The notes beneath the pieces are model-generated. The model had not been told where the DNA came from. It was given only the letters and a program-made list of their open reading frames with translations, and searched no databases. Positions 8,552 through 17,631 of a DNA stretch of 52,089 nt are shown here, piece after piece. Source of the DNA: Lachnospiraceae bacterium (lineage in GTDB: Bacteria > Bacillota > Clostridia > Lachnospirales > Lachnospiraceae); the NCBI GenBank assembly GCA_028724245.1, contig JAQYDI010000189.1, forward strand, positions 1-52,089. Direction: 5' to 3'. The position numbers were made by a program, and so were the translations under genes. Every line of letters begins with the position of its first letter. Position 1 is the stretch's first letter.

Positions 8552-9870
8552 ATCAACTCTCCAATCAGATCATATTCCAGCGCACCGGTCACTCTGACAC
8601 GTGCAAAATCACCTGTCATCAGCACTTCCGGAGTCTGAATAAATAAGTAACCATCTACACCAGGTGCATCCATATAGGTACGGGAAACATATGCATTCTC
8701 ATCCGCAACCTTTCCTTCTACCATAACAACAAGTTCTCTGCCGATCATGGACTCTGATTTTTCAAAAGCAATCTCCTGCTGCAGTTCCATCAGTTCATCT
8801 CTCCGGTCCTGCTTCACTTCTTCCGGAATCTGATCCGGCATATCTGCCGCAGGTGTATTCTCCTCCTGAGAATAGGTAAAGACACCCAGGCGGTCAAATT
8901 CCATTTCATCCACAAAATCCATATTGATTTCATGATCTTCGTCGGTTTCACCGGGGAATCCTGCAATCAATGTTGTCCTCAGTGCGCAGTCCGGCATTGC
9001 CTTTCTGATGGCTGCAATTTTCTTTTTCAGTGAAACCTGATCCGTCCGACGTCCCATCCGCTTCAGAACATGGTCACTGCCATGCTGGATCGGAATATCA
9101 AGATAATGGCAGACTTTCGGCTCGGAAGCCATCACCTGAAGCAGTTCATCCGTAATCTCTTCCGGATAACAGTACAGCAGACGAATCCAGAAAATCCCAT
9201 CAATACCGGCCAGCCTGCGCACCAGCTCCGGAAGCATCTTTTTCCCGTAAAGATCAACACCGTAAAGTGTCGTCTCCTGAGCCACCAGAATCAGTTCCTT
9301 TACACCCTGAGAAGCCAGTTTTCCGGCCTGTTCCACCAATTCTTCCATGGGAACACTGCGATAACGGCCTCTGACGGAGGGAATCACACAATAGGTACAG
9401 TGCTTGTCACAACCTTCCGCAATCTTCAGATATGCATAATGGCCTCCCGTCGTCAGTACGCGGTCCGTACAGTGAACCGGCTGATCTTCCTCTGAAATCA
9501 TCTTCTGATGTTTTTTTCCTTCCAGAAGGGAATTTACCAGCTCTACCGCTTTTTCACAGTCATTAATGCCGATAATCCCGTCCAGTTCGGGAATCAGATC
9601 CATGATCTCATCCTTATAGCGCTGTGCAAGACATCCGGAAGCCGCAAGCACTTTGCAGTTTCCGGATTCCTTATATGCAGCAAGGTCCAGAATCGTCTGG
9701 ATACTTTCCTCTTTTGCATCATTGATGAAACAGCAGGTATTCACAAAAATTACATCTGCCTGACTTTCATCTTCGGTATATTCATACCCGGCTTTCAGAA
9801 AATACCCCAGCATGCCTTCCGCATCCACAAGGTTTTTATCGCATCCTAAAGATGCAAAAAATATCTTCAT
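8548..9870 (-). CDS. rimO: ribosomal protein S12 methylthiotransferase RimO
   Basis: This radical-SAM enzyme adds a methylthio group to an aspartate of ribosomal protein S12. The N-terminal UPF0004 domain binds one 4Fe-4S cluster through Cys10, Cys46 and Cys80. The radical-SAM domain has CDKHCTYC (Cys154, Cys158, Cys161), and a C-terminal TRAM domain follows from about residue 375. GCDKNLVDAEGM at the N terminus distinguishes RimO from MiaB. Length of 440 is standard. It lies 12 bp after rpoZ and overlaps pgsA. Confidence 0.96.
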   Translation of the reverse strand: MKIFFASLGCDKNLVDAEGMLGYFLKAGYEYTEDESQADVIFVNTCCFINDAKEESIQTILDLAAYKESGNCKVLAASGCLAQRYKDEIMDLIPELDGIIGINDCEKAVELVNSLLEGKKHQKMISEEDQPVHCTDRVLTTGGHYAYLKIAEGCDKHCTYCVIPSVRGRYRSVPMEELVEQAGKLASQGVKELILVAQETTLYGVDLYGKKMLPELVRRLAGIDGIFWIRLLYCYPEEITDELLQVMASEPKVCHYLDIPIQHGSDHVLKRMGRRTDQVSLKKKIAAIRKAMPDCALRTTLIAGFPGETDEDHEINMDFVDEMEFDRLGVFTYSQEENTPAADMPDQIPEEVKQDRRDELMELQQEIAFEKSESMIGRELVVMVEGKVADENAYVSRTYMDAPGVDGYLFIQTPEVLMTGDFARVRVTGALEYDLIGELI

Positions 9871-9882
9871 ATGAAAGGCTCC

Positions 9883-10146
9883 TTAAATGTCCTTGATTTC
9901 GTCTTCGGCCACATCTTCTTCCCCGATGATATGAACCTTGCCCTGATACAGCTCTTCCACAGCTGTAGACAGAGGTTTGTCGGAAGAAGGTCTGTCGATC
10001 AGCGGTTCATCGCCGGAAATCAGCTGGCGTGCACGCTTTGCAGCAGCAATTACGATGGAGTATCTGCTGTTGACAATGGGTTCTTCACCGGCTTCCACAG
10101 AATCATTAACCTTTTCAATTAATTCATTGTATGAGGGATGTAACAT
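9883..10146 (-). CDS. rpoZ: RNA polymerase omega subunit
   Basis: Omega helps assemble and stabilise RNA polymerase. The 87-residue protein has the family pattern MLHPSYNELI and SRYSIVIAAAKRARQLISG, and an acidic tail. I chose ATG 10146 because AAAGGAG lies 7 nt upstream; the longer ORF from 10173 would include it. Order gmk-rpoZ is conserved in Firmicutes. Confidence 0.95.
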   Translation of the reverse strand: MLHPSYNELIEKVNDSVEAGEEPIVNSRYSIVIAAAKRARQLISGDEPLIDRPSSDKPLSTAVEELYQGKVHIIGEEDVAEDEIKDI

Positions 10147-10267
10147 ATTTTTTCTCCTTTTCTGAATAATCATTTAATCCGGGCTGCGGCTGCGGCAGAG
10201 GGAAATCCCTTTTCTATCGGAGTGCTGCAGCGCCGTCTGCAATGTTTCATTGTGTCATATTTATTAT

Positions 10268-10933
10268 TTATATAGACAGTCTGCGTTTTAATTCAGACTG
10301 AATATTTCTGATAACTGCATAATCCTCCTGTGAGGGTCTGGTTTTATCCTCCGACTGAATAACTTCATGAAGTCTGCCAATAGATTCCTGCAGATCACCA
10401 TTGATCAGAATATAATCGTAATTTTCGATCCCATCCGCCTCATCGACAGCCCGAAGCAGACGTTTGCGGATTTTTTCCTCTGTCTCCGTACCTCTGCCGG
10501 TCAGCCTGTCGATCAGTGTATCAGCATCTTTTGCAGTCACAAAAATCAGTTTGGCATCCGGATATTTCTCCCGGGCAATCAGCGCACCCTGCAGTTCGAT
10601 CTCCAGAATCACATCGCGGCCCGCTTCCAGATTCTGCTCCACAAAAGGCCCCGGGGTTCCATAAGAATTGTCCACATAACGGGCATATTCGATAAAATAA
10701 TTCTCTTCAATCAGACGATCAAACTCTTCCTGCGTTTTAAAATGATAACTGATTCCATCCACTTCTCCTTCTCTGGGTTTTCTTGTGGTAACGGATACGG
10801 AAAGAGCATACCGCCCCGGATAATTTTTCTGAAGCCCCTCCATCAGGGTTCCCTTCCCCGCACCGGAAAACCCGGAAACAACAGTCACTTTTCCACGCCT
10901 GTTTTCTTTTGTCAATTCTCTTTCACTGCACAT
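10268..10933 (-). CDS. gmk: guanylate kinase
   Basis: GMP kinase converts GMP to GDP with ATP in purine metabolism. The P-loop GFSGAGKGT is at residues 21-29, the GMP-binding segment contains SVTTRKPREGEVDGISYHF, and the lid is rich in Arg near RLTGRGTE. Length is 221, with a short charged N-terminal extension before the P-loop. The start overlaps the 3' end of remA by 22 bp, so the two are translationally linked. Confidence 0.96.
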   Translation of the reverse strand: MCSERELTKENRRGKVTVVSGFSGAGKGTLMEGLQKNYPGRYALSVSVTTRKPREGEVDGISYHFKTQEEFDRLIEENYFIEYARYVDNSYGTPGPFVEQNLEAGRDVILEIELQGALIAREKYPDAKLIFVTAKDADTLIDRLTGRGTETEEKIRKRLLRAVDEADGIENYDYILINGDLQESIGRLHEVIQSEDKTRPSQEDYAVIRNIQSELKRRLSI

Positions 10934-11187
10934 ATATCTTTTTCTGCCTCCGCTTCATTAAACCGGCCTGCCAGAGTTTCGGGCAGCAGAGCTGAAAGAA
11001 CAATGAAACCATTCTCCATGATCAGGATCCCCTGTGTCTTTCTTCCCTGAGTTGCATCGATTACCAGTCCTTCTTCCCTGGCATTCTGTACCATCCGCCT
11101 GACCGGAGAAGAATCCGCATTAATTACGGAAATGATCTTGGAAGAATTCACCATATTGCCATAACCAACATTAATCAGCCTGCTCAC
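10912..11187 (-). CDS. remA: extracellular matrix regulator RemA (DUF370)
   Basis: RemA is a small DNA-binding activator; in Bacillus subtilis it is required for biofilm-matrix and osmoprotection genes. The 91-residue protein carries the DUF370 signature INVGYGNMVNSSKIISVINADSSPVRRMV. It also has the conserved basic segment ATQGRKTQGILIMENGFIVLSAL. It stands in the widely conserved order yicC-remA-gmk-rpoZ. The C-terminal tail, rich in Glu and Ala, overlaps the gmk start. Confidence 0.94.
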   Translation of the reverse strand: MSRLINVGYGNMVNSSKIISVINADSSPVRRMVQNAREEGLVIDATQGRKTQGILIMENGFIVLSALLPETLAGRFNEAEAEKDICAVKEN

Positions 11188-11270
11188 CCGTTAACCTGCC
11201 TTTCCGATTTCTCTGCCTATCTGAATTCTAATAGTTTTTACATCATTTTTATACTGTAATGCAATCGTAT

Positions 11271-12149
11271 CTACTCAATATTCTGAATCTGTTCCCTGAC
11301 TTTTTCAATTTCAGTCTTTAATTCAATTGCAATGCCGGAAGTCTCCAGATCATTACACTTGGAAAGCGTTGTATTGGCTTCACGATTCATCTCCTGTGCA
11401 AGGAAATCCAGTTTCCTTCCTACCGCACCGCCCTTAATCAGATACTCTTTCATATTGCGGATATGGGCAGCAAGCCGGACTGTTTCCTCGTCAACACAGA
11501 TCTTATCGGAAAAAATGGTTACTTCCGTCAGAATACGACTTTCATCAATAGATGTATCCGCCAGCATTTCCTTTACTTTATCTGTCAGCTTCTGGCGGTA
11601 TTCCTGCACAACCTGAGGAGATCGTTCCTCCACCTTCTGTACCAGTTCCAGCATATGATCCAGTTTGGAACAAAGATCTTCCTTCAGCTGCCCGCCTTCC
11701 TTTTCACGGACAGCTACAAACCCCTCACAGGCCTGTCTCAGCGCACCCGTCAGCAGAACTTCCACTGTCTCATCATCTTCCGTTACCTGCTCCATGGTAA
11801 TAACTTCCGGAAATTTAGCCAGCATGGAAACACTGGCATCCTGACGCAGATCAAAATCTTCCTGCATCCGGCGGCAGATATCCATATATTCCTCTGCCAG
11901 AGCTCTGTTATACTTCAAAGAAATACTGCTTCCGGCAAACTCTTCATAACCGACAAATACGTCAACTTTGCCTCTCTGTATATATTCTTTCAGGATATTG
12001 CGAACCGTTGCTTCGTAAGCATTCAGTTTTCTCGGCATCTTGATTCCAAGATCAAGATAACGGTGATTGACAGATTTCATCTCAACTGTAATCTTCAGCT
12101 TTTCATCTGCCATCTCCCCACGGCCGAATCCTGTCATACTCTTTAACAT
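11271..12149 (-). CDS. YicC family endoribonuclease
   Basis: A 292-residue YicC-type RNase; family members have been linked to small-RNA turnover. The signature N terminus MLKSMTGFGRGE, the segment VEMKSVNHRYLDLGIKMPR and the C-terminal GRKLDFLAQEMNREANTTLSK (split over the family DUF1732 region) are all present. ATG 12149 is chosen because GGAGG precedes it by 8 nt; the upstream ATG at 12164 overlaps that site. It is first gene of the run driven by the promoter at 12239-12267. Confidence 0.93.
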   Translation of the reverse strand: MLKSMTGFGRGEMADEKLKITVEMKSVNHRYLDLGIKMPRKLNAYEATVRNILKEYIQRGKVDVFVGYEEFAGSSISLKYNRALAEEYMDICRRMQEDFDLRQDASVSMLAKFPEVITMEQVTEDDETVEVLLTGALRQACEGFVAVREKEGGQLKEDLCSKLDHMLELVQKVEERSPQVVQEYRQKLTDKVKEMLADTSIDESRILTEVTIFSDKICVDEETVRLAAHIRNMKEYLIKGGAVGRKLDFLAQEMNREANTTLSKCNDLETSGIAIELKTEIEKVREQIQNIE

Positions 12150-12238
12150 CTTTTTATCCTCCATAAATCCATTCTACATTCCGTATCTGTGTCTGCACCT
12201 GATTACGATACAGGCACTTCTGGATTAGACATCATATA

Positions 12239-12267
12239 ATTATAAAATACTTTATAATACAAGTCAA
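12239..12267 (-). promoter_or_regulatory. near-consensus sigma-A promoter of the yicC-remA-gmk-rpoZ run
   Basis: On the minus strand TTGACT (12262-12267) and TATAAT (12239-12244) are separated by exactly 17 bp. This drives yicC and probably the whole downstream run. Confidence 0.8.
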
Positions 12268-12295
12268 ACACATTTTTACAGGAGTTAAAGGTTAC

Positions 12296-12324
12296 TTGAA
12301 TTCCTTCAGGATGTCTGTTATACT
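12296..12324 (+). promoter_or_regulatory. predicted sigma-A promoter of rqcH
   Basis: TTGAAT (12296-12301), a 17-bp spacer and TATACT (12319-12324) precede the rqcH start by about 75 bp. It is back-to-back with the yicC promoter. Confidence 0.7.
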
Positions 12325-12397
12325 CAATTAGGTTTTCCGGTCTGCATCCATATGGCACCGGACAATACTTCTATTTATGATTCTGGAGGGATTTTAT

Positions 12398-14197
12398 ATG
12401 GCTTTTGATGGTGTTACGGTGGCCGGGCTGGTCCGTGAAATGCGAAACCGCATTCTGAACGGACGGATTTCCAAAATTGCTCAGCCGGAAGAGGATGAAC
12501 TGCTTCTGACAATTAAGGTTCAGAAAGACGCCTTCAGACTGCTTATGTCTGCCAATGCCAGTCTTCCTTTATTATATTTTACGGATAAAAACAAACCCAG
12601 TCCGGTAACTGCGCCGAATTTCTGCATGCTGCTGCGCAAACACATCGGCAACGGACGGATCATCGATATCACTCAGCCGGGTCTTGAGCGCATCGTGGAT
12701 TTCACGGTTGAGCATCTGAATGAGATGGGAGATCTGTGTACAAAACACCTGATCATTGAACTGATGGGAAAACACAGCAACATTATTTTCTGCAATGATG
12801 ATTACAGAATCATCGACAGTATCAAACATGTATCAGCCATGGTCAGCTCCGTGCGGGAGGTTCTGCCGGGCAGACCCTATTTTATTCCGGAAACCATGCA
12901 TAAAAAAGATCCGCTGACCGTAACATGGGAGGAATTTGCCGATTCCTTGAAGACTCACCCCTATCCGCTTTACAAGGCATTGTATACAAGCTTTACCGGT
13001 CTGAGCCCTGTTATGGGAACCGAAATCTGCAGACGTGCCGGCGCAGATCCCGAAATCGACGCCGGATCACTCTCGGAAATGGAGCAGCTCCATCTCTATA
13101 AGACCATGCACTATCTGATGGAAGATATTCAGAAAGGAGATTTTCATCCGCAGGTTATTTATCAGGACGATATGCCGGTGGAATTTTCCGCAATCCATCT
13201 GGAATGCTATGGAAACAGCTCCATGCGCGATTTTGACACCGTCAGCCAGGTTCTGGAATATTTTTACGCAGCAAGAAGTCAGGCCGGCAGAATCCGCCAG
13301 AAATCTGCCGATCTGAGACGAATCGTACAGACCAATCTGGAACGGAGTCTGAAGAAATATGACCTTCAGAAAAAACAGCTGAAAGATACGGCCAAACGTG
13401 ACCGTTACAAGCTGTACGGAGAGCTGATCCATACCTACGGATATTCCGTAGAAGAAGGCAGCGATAAAATGCAGGCATGGAATTACTATGATAATAATAA
13501 GGAAATCACCATTCCTCTGGATCCTGATTTAAGCGCCGCAGATAATGCCAAACGATATTTTGAAAAATACAATAAACAGAAACGGACTTTTGAAGCTCTT
13601 ACAAAATTAATCGAAGAAACAGAGAGTGAAATCGAATATCTCCGTTCTGTCAGCAATGCGCTGGACATCTCCGTGGAAGAAAACGATCTGACACAGATCA
13701 AAGAAGAACTGCGGGAAGCAGGCTACATTAAAAAACGGGGACCGAAAGAGAAAAAGGCGCGATTTACCAGCAAACCGTTCCACTACGTAACAGAAAACGG
13801 CTTCCACCTGTACGCCGGAAGAAATAATTATCAGAATGAAGAACTGACTTTCCGCTTTGCCACAGGAAACGACTGGTGGTTCCACTCCAAAAAAGCCCCC
13901 GGTTCCCACATTATCCTGAAAAACGACGGCCGTGAAATCCCGGACCACGTATTCGAACTGGCAGGACAGCTGGCAGCCTGGTACTCCTCCGCCCGCACCG
14001 CAGAAAAAGTGGAAATCGACTATATCCAGAAAAAACAGGTAAAAAAAGTAGCCGGAGCAAAACCCGGCTTCGTCATCTACCACACCAACTACTCCCTCAT
14101 GGCAGCCCCCACCCTCAAAGGACTCACCGAGGTCAAAGAATCAACACAACAGCGGGCAGCTACGCCCCTTTCCCACGCGCCTGCGAAACGTAAATAG
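12398..14197 (+). CDS. rqcH: NFACT-family ribosome quality control protein RqcH
   Basis: RqcH (also called FbpA) binds obstructed 50S subunits and recruits tRNA-Ala to add C-terminal alanine tails. The N-terminal NFACT-N domain starts MAFDGVTVAGLVREMRNRI. A coiled-coil middle (about residues 290-450) and a C-terminal NFACT-R domain with GNDWWFHSKKAPGSH follow. ATG 12398 is chosen because GGAGGG sits 8 nt upstream; the ATG at 12377 includes that site. The last 13 or so residues (ATPLSHAPAKRK) are encoded by a repeat element and do not look like family sequence. So the native C terminus may have been replaced when the repeat inserted. Confidence 0.94.
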   Translation: MAFDGVTVAGLVREMRNRILNGRISKIAQPEEDELLLTIKVQKDAFRLLMSANASLPLLYFTDKNKPSPVTAPNFCMLLRKHIGNGRIIDITQPGLERIVDFTVEHLNEMGDLCTKHLIIELMGKHSNIIFCNDDYRIIDSIKHVSAMVSSVREVLPGRPYFIPETMHKKDPLTVTWEEFADSLKTHPYPLYKALYTSFTGLSPVMGTEICRRAGADPEIDAGSLSEMEQLHLYKTMHYLMEDIQKGDFHPQVIYQDDMPVEFSAIHLECYGNSSMRDFDTVSQVLEYFYAARSQAGRIRQKSADLRRIVQTNLERSLKKYDLQKKQLKDTAKRDRYKLYGELIHTYGYSVEEGSDKMQAWNYYDNNKEITIPLDPDLSAADNAKRYFEKYNKQKRTFEALTKLIEETESEIEYLRSVSNALDISVEENDLTQIKEELREAGYIKKRGPKEKKARFTSKPFHYVTENGFHLYAGRNNYQNEELTFRFATGNDWWFHSKKAPGSHIILKNDGREIPDHVFELAGQLAAWYSSARTAEKVEIDYIQKKQVKKVAGAKPGFVIYHTNYSLMAAPTLKGLTEVKESTQQRAATPLSHAPAKRK

Positions 14198-14343
14198 CCG
14201 AATGGTGAGAACCATGTTCCCCGCAGCGGGCATTTACGCCCCTCTCCCACGCGCCTGCGAAACGTAAATACAGACAGGCGGGATTGTGTTCCCCGCAGCG
14301 GGCATTTTCAGCCCGCCAAGGGGAATATAATCCCGCCTGTCTG
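14161..14343. repeat. two-copy 74-bp repeat ending in a 73-nt palindromic hairpin
   Basis: Two tandem units begin TACGCCCC at 14161 and 14235. Each contains CCCACGCGCCTGCGAAACG and, later, TGTTCCCCGCAGCGGGC. The second unit leads into an inverted repeat: 15-bp perfect outer arms (14271-14285 and 14329-14343), then TTCCCC/GGGGAA, then GCGGGC/GCCCGC around a 7-nt loop. It lies between the convergent rqcH and PFL genes and encodes the last residues of rqcH. It is GC-rich compared with its flanks and looks like an inserted REP/MITE-like element that may also serve as a terminator. Confidence 0.8.
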
Positions 14344-14372
14344 CTCATTACTTCCCCAGGCTGCCCCCACTC

Positions 14373-15737
14373 CTAATTCTTGAAGCTGTGTATGGGTGCC
14401 GGGATTCTTCCTTTTCGATTGATAAATTCACTGCAGTCGCAGGTATTCACCGCCTGAACCGGTGCAGATCCCAGAAGGCCGCCGAATTCCACGGTATCTC
14501 CCACTTTGCATCCGATTGCCGGAATAATACGTACTGCTGTAGTCTTCTGATTGATCATGCCGATTGCCGCCTCATCCGCCATAATACCGGAAATCGTAGA
14601 GGCCGGTGTATCACCGGGCACTGCGATCATATCAAGTCCGACAGAGCAGACACAGGTCATGGCTTCCAGTTTTTCAATAGTCAGCTTTCCTGCCCGTACC
14701 GCATCGATCATTCCCTGATCTTCGCTGACAGGGATAAATGCACCGCTTAAACCGCCCACATAGGAGCTGGCCATAACACCGCCCTTTTTCACCTGATCGT
14801 TAAGCAGAGCCAGCGCAGCAGTCGTACCGGGAGCGCCTACGGACTCCAGTCCCATCTCTTCCAGAATTTCCGCCACGGAATCTCCCACTGCCGGCGTAGG
14901 TGCCAGAGAGAGATCCACAATGCCGAAAGGAACACCAAGACGTCTGGATGCTTCCTGTGCAACCAGCTGACCCATACGTGTTACCTTGAATGCAGTTTTT
15001 TTAATCGTCTCACACAGGACTTCAAAATCTTCCCCGTGAACCGCTTCCAGCGCATGTTTTACAACACCGGGACCACTGACGCCTACGTTGATAATGGCAT
15101 CGCCTTCTGTCACGCCGTGAAATGCGCCCGCCATAAACGGATTGTCATCCGGTGCATTGCAGAATACCACCAGCTTTGCGCAGCCCAGAGATCCATTCTC
15201 CTTTGTGCGTTCTGCCGTAGCCACCACAATTTCACCCATCAGTCTTACTGCATCCATATTGAGTCCGGTTTTGGTAGACCCCAGATTCACAGAACTGCAG
15301 ACACGCTCCGTTACAGCCAGTGCTTCGGGAATAGAACGCATCAGGTTCTCCTCCGCAGGTGTCATACCTTTGGCTACCAGAGCAGAATAGCCGCCCAGGA
15401 AATTAACACCCATTTCTTTTGCAGCACGGTCCAGAGTTTTTGCAATCGTTACAAAATCTTCCGGCGTTTTGCAGGCTGCAGCGCCGACCAGCGCAATCGG
15501 TGTTACGGAAATACGTTTGTTAACAATGGGAATCCCGTATTCCAGTTCGATCTCCTTGCCCACAGAAACCAGATTCCGTGCATAAGAAGTAATTTTATTG
15601 TAAATTTTTTCATTTAAACGATCCAGATCGGCATCAATGCAGTCCAGCAGACTGATTCCCATAGTGATGGTACGTACATCCAGCTTTTCATTGCGGATCA
15701 TCTCATTCGTTTCATGTACTTCAAAAATATTAATCAT
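14373..15737 (-). CDS. PFL family protein (UPF0210)
   Basis: A 454-residue UPF0210/DUF711 protein. The fold is related to glycyl-radical enzymes but has no known reaction. Characteristic stretches are [14 protein letters not shown] at the start and [26 protein letters not shown] and [19 protein letters not shown] at the end. It is always found beside a small ACT-domain protein, as here (11 bp apart), so the pair is likely to work together, perhaps with amino-acid sensing. That role is inference. The start follows AAGGAGCTCTC. Confidence 0.93.
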   Translation of the reverse strand: MINIFEVHETNEMIRNEKLDVRTITMGISLLDCIDADLDRLNEKIYNKITSYARNLVSVGKEIELEYGIPIVNKRISVTPIALVGAAACKTPEDFVTIAKTLDRAAKEMGVNFLGGYSALVAKGMTPAEENLMRSIPEALAVTERVCSSVNLGSTKTGLNMDAVRLMGEIVVATAERTKENGSLGCAKLVVFCNAPDDNPFMAGAFHGVTEGDAIINVGVSGPGVVKHALEAVHGEDFEVLCETIKKTAFKVTRMGQLVAQEASRRLGVPFGIVDLSLAPTPAVGDSVAEILEEMGLESVGAPGTTAALALLNDQVKKGGVMASSYVGGLSGAFIPVSEDQGMIDAVRAGKLTIEKLEAMTCVCSVGLDMIAVPGDTPASTISGIMADEAAIGMINQKTTAVRIIPAIGCKVGDTVEFGGLLGSAPVQAVNTCDCSEFINRKGRIPAPIHSFKN

Positions 15738-15748
15738 GAGAGAGCTCC

Positions 15749-16021
15749 TTAAATTCTATGCATCTTGGTGAAAATTTCTTCTTTCTGACAGCTGATCTTA
15801 ACGCCCAGTCCCTCTCCGATTACTTCAAGATCCTTTACCATATCGGCAAAAGGCTTTTCGGTTTTGCTGGTATCCACGATCATCATCATGTTGAAATATC
15901 CCTGAATAATAGTCTGGGAAATATCTTCGATATTAATATTATTGTCTGAAAGATATGTACATACTTTAGCAATGATACCTACAGTATCCTGTCCTAATAC
16001 AGTTACGATTGTTTTGCCCAT
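15749..16021 (-). CDS. ACT domain protein (UPF0237)
   Basis: A single ACT domain of 90 residues with [20 protein letters not shown] and the [10 protein letters not shown] turn. ACT domains bind amino acids or small ligands to regulate partners. It is tightly linked to the PFL gene and probably forms one operon with it. The leader just before its ribosome site contains a very stable GC hairpin (16035-16053), which could influence translation. Confidence 0.93.
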   Translation of the reverse strand: MGKTIVTVLGQDTVGIIAKVCTYLSDNNINIEDISQTIIQGYFNMMMIVDTSKTEKPFADMVKDLEVIGEGLGVKISCQKEEIFTKMHRI

Positions 16022-16034
16022 ATTTCCTCCCTGC

Positions 16035-16057
16035 AGCTGCCGGGGCGGCAGCTTTTT
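16035..16057 (+). terminator. GC hairpin with plus-strand T run
   Basis: AGCTGCC (16035-16041) and GGCAGCT (16047-16053) form a compact stem followed by TTTT on the plus strand. On the minus strand the same hairpin abuts the ribosome site of the ACT gene. As a terminator it would stop antisense transcripts. Confidence 0.45.
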
Positions 16058-16170
16058 GATAATTCTCTGCAGCGGTTCTTCCTTCCTGTCTCACTAAAGA
16101 CCTGCCTTCTGAACCGCTGCTGTTCTTCACCCGTACAGAATACCAGAAAAACGGTCCTCTGTAAATAATT

Positions 16171-16974
16171 TCATATGTAAATAATTTCCGAAGCCCGGTC
16201 TCTTCCTGCCGGTTCAATGGAAAAATCATCCGTATGCCACGACGAACTGCTCATCTCAATCTCTGTCCGGACAGTCTCCAGCGCCAGCGCCGCCATATTA
16301 TTTTCTTTGGAAATATGGCCCAGCAGCACTTTTTTCAGCTGATCATGAAGCAGTTCATTGAGAAACTGACCGCTGGCTTCATTTGAAAGATGCCCGTGGC
16401 TGCCGGCAATTCTTTGTTTTAGATAATAGGGATAGGGACCAACCTCCAGCATCCGCAGATCATGATTGGCTTCCAACAGAATCGCATCCAGCCCCTGAAG
16501 ATGCTCCACCAGCTGCTGATCATAATATCCCAGATCGGTAACAACCGCCGCAGAGGATTTCCCACAGTCCATGCGATAGGCCAGCGGTCTGGCAGCATCA
16601 TGAGAAATGGGCAGAGGCTCCACTTCAATATCCCCCACCGAAAATTTTTCTCCGGCCCGGATGGAATGAAAACACCCTTCGGGCAGCTTCCCGATATTTT
16701 TATAACCGTATATCTGCCGGATCGTTTCCTCAGCCGTATATACGGGAGTTTTATACTTGCGAAGGAATACGCCCAGCCCGCCGATGTGATCTGCATGCTC
16801 ATGCGTCACCAGAACACCGGTGATATCTCCTCCGGTCAGTCCCAGTTCCTTCAAACCTTCATTCACTCTTTTACAGGAAATCCCCGCATCGATCAGAAGG
16901 TGGGTATTCTCGGAACCCACATAAATACAATTGCCGCTGCTGCCGCTGGCAATGCTCATTACCCTCATGCTCAT
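16171..16974 (-). CDS. walJ: metallo-beta-lactamase fold hydrolase, WalJ/YycJ type
   Basis: A 267-residue MBL-fold enzyme similar to WalJ/YycJ, a 5'-3' DNA exonuclease-like factor implicated in repair and division. The metal motif THEHADH is at residues 57-63, with the family N terminus MRVMSIASGSSGNCIYVG. Later ligands appear in SHDAARP, TDLGY and LGHISKENN. Outside Bacillus it often lies apart from walRK; here it overlaps the coaE stop by 4 bp and is downstream of polA-coaE. Confidence 0.9.
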   Translation of the reverse strand: MSMRVMSIASGSSGNCIYVGSENTHLLIDAGISCKRVNEGLKELGLTGGDITGVLVTHEHADHIGGLGVFLRKYKTPVYTAEETIRQIYGYKNIGKLPEGCFHSIRAGEKFSVGDIEVEPLPISHDAARPLAYRMDCGKSSAAVVTDLGYYDQQLVEHLQGLDAILLEANHDLRMLEVGPYPYYLKQRIAGSHGHLSNEASGQFLNELLHDQLKKVLLGHISKENNMAALALETVRTEIEMSSSSWHTDDFSIEPAGRDRASEIIYI

Positions 16975-17618
16975 GCCTGTCCATCTCCTGATTCTTCTTC
17001 GGATATCTGTTCTTTTCCGGACATCCGTTCTGTAATTTCTTTCATAAATTCGCGGATCTGCCGCCTGGTATATTCCCGGCTGGCACCGTTGTCAACCAGA
17101 CGGTCACAGTTTCTCCGAAACTGCTCATGGCTCAGCTGATTGTAAATAATGCTGTAGGATTTCACCTCAGAATATCCTCTCTGCTCATACAGACGTTTCA
17201 CCCGTTCCTGAGTAGAAACATACACATACCAGATTTCATCACACAGAGGCTTGAAATTGGCTTCGATCAGAAGCGCTGATTCAATCACGATCAGCTTCTT
17301 TCTGCTGGCTTCAATTCTTGCTGCCGTCTCTTTTCTGACAGCAGGATGAACGATCTGATTCACCATGGCAACTGTATTCTTATCATTAAACATAAGGTTC
17401 CCCAGCTTCACCTTATCAAAAGTACCATCCTCTGCCAGAATCTCCGTTCCGAGCACTTTTACAATTTCTTCATAACAGGATGTCCCCGGCTGCATCAGCT
17501 CATGGGCAACCTGATCTGTAAGAATGATTTCCGCCTGATATTCCTTCTGCAGAATATTCAGCACCGTGGATTTGCCGGCACCGACTCCGCCTGTGATACC
17601 AATTACTAATTTTTCCAT
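16971..17618 (-). CDS. coaE: dephospho-CoA kinase
   Basis: CoaE phosphorylates dephospho-CoA in the last step of coenzyme A synthesis. The P-loop ITGGVGAGKST is near residues 8-18, followed by the adenosine-binding TDQVAHEL and the lid with RLYEQRGYSE. The ATG at 17618 (MEKLVIGITGG) has AGGGAG upstream; earlier in-frame ATGs overlap polA. It starts 14 bp after the polA stop, and polA-coaE linkage is common in Firmicutes. The C-terminal tail is acidic and hydrophilic. Confidence 0.95.
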   Translation of the reverse strand: MEKLVIGITGGVGAGKSTVLNILQKEYQAEIILTDQVAHELMQPGTSCYEEIVKVLGTEILAEDGTFDKVKLGNLMFNDKNTVAMVNQIVHPAVRKETAARIEASRKKLIVIESALLIEANFKPLCDEIWYVYVSTQERVKRLYEQRGYSEVKSYSIIYNQLSHEQFRRNCDRLVDNGASREYTRRQIREFMKEITERMSGKEQISEEESGDGQA

Positions 17619-17631
17619 CTGTTCTCCCTGT

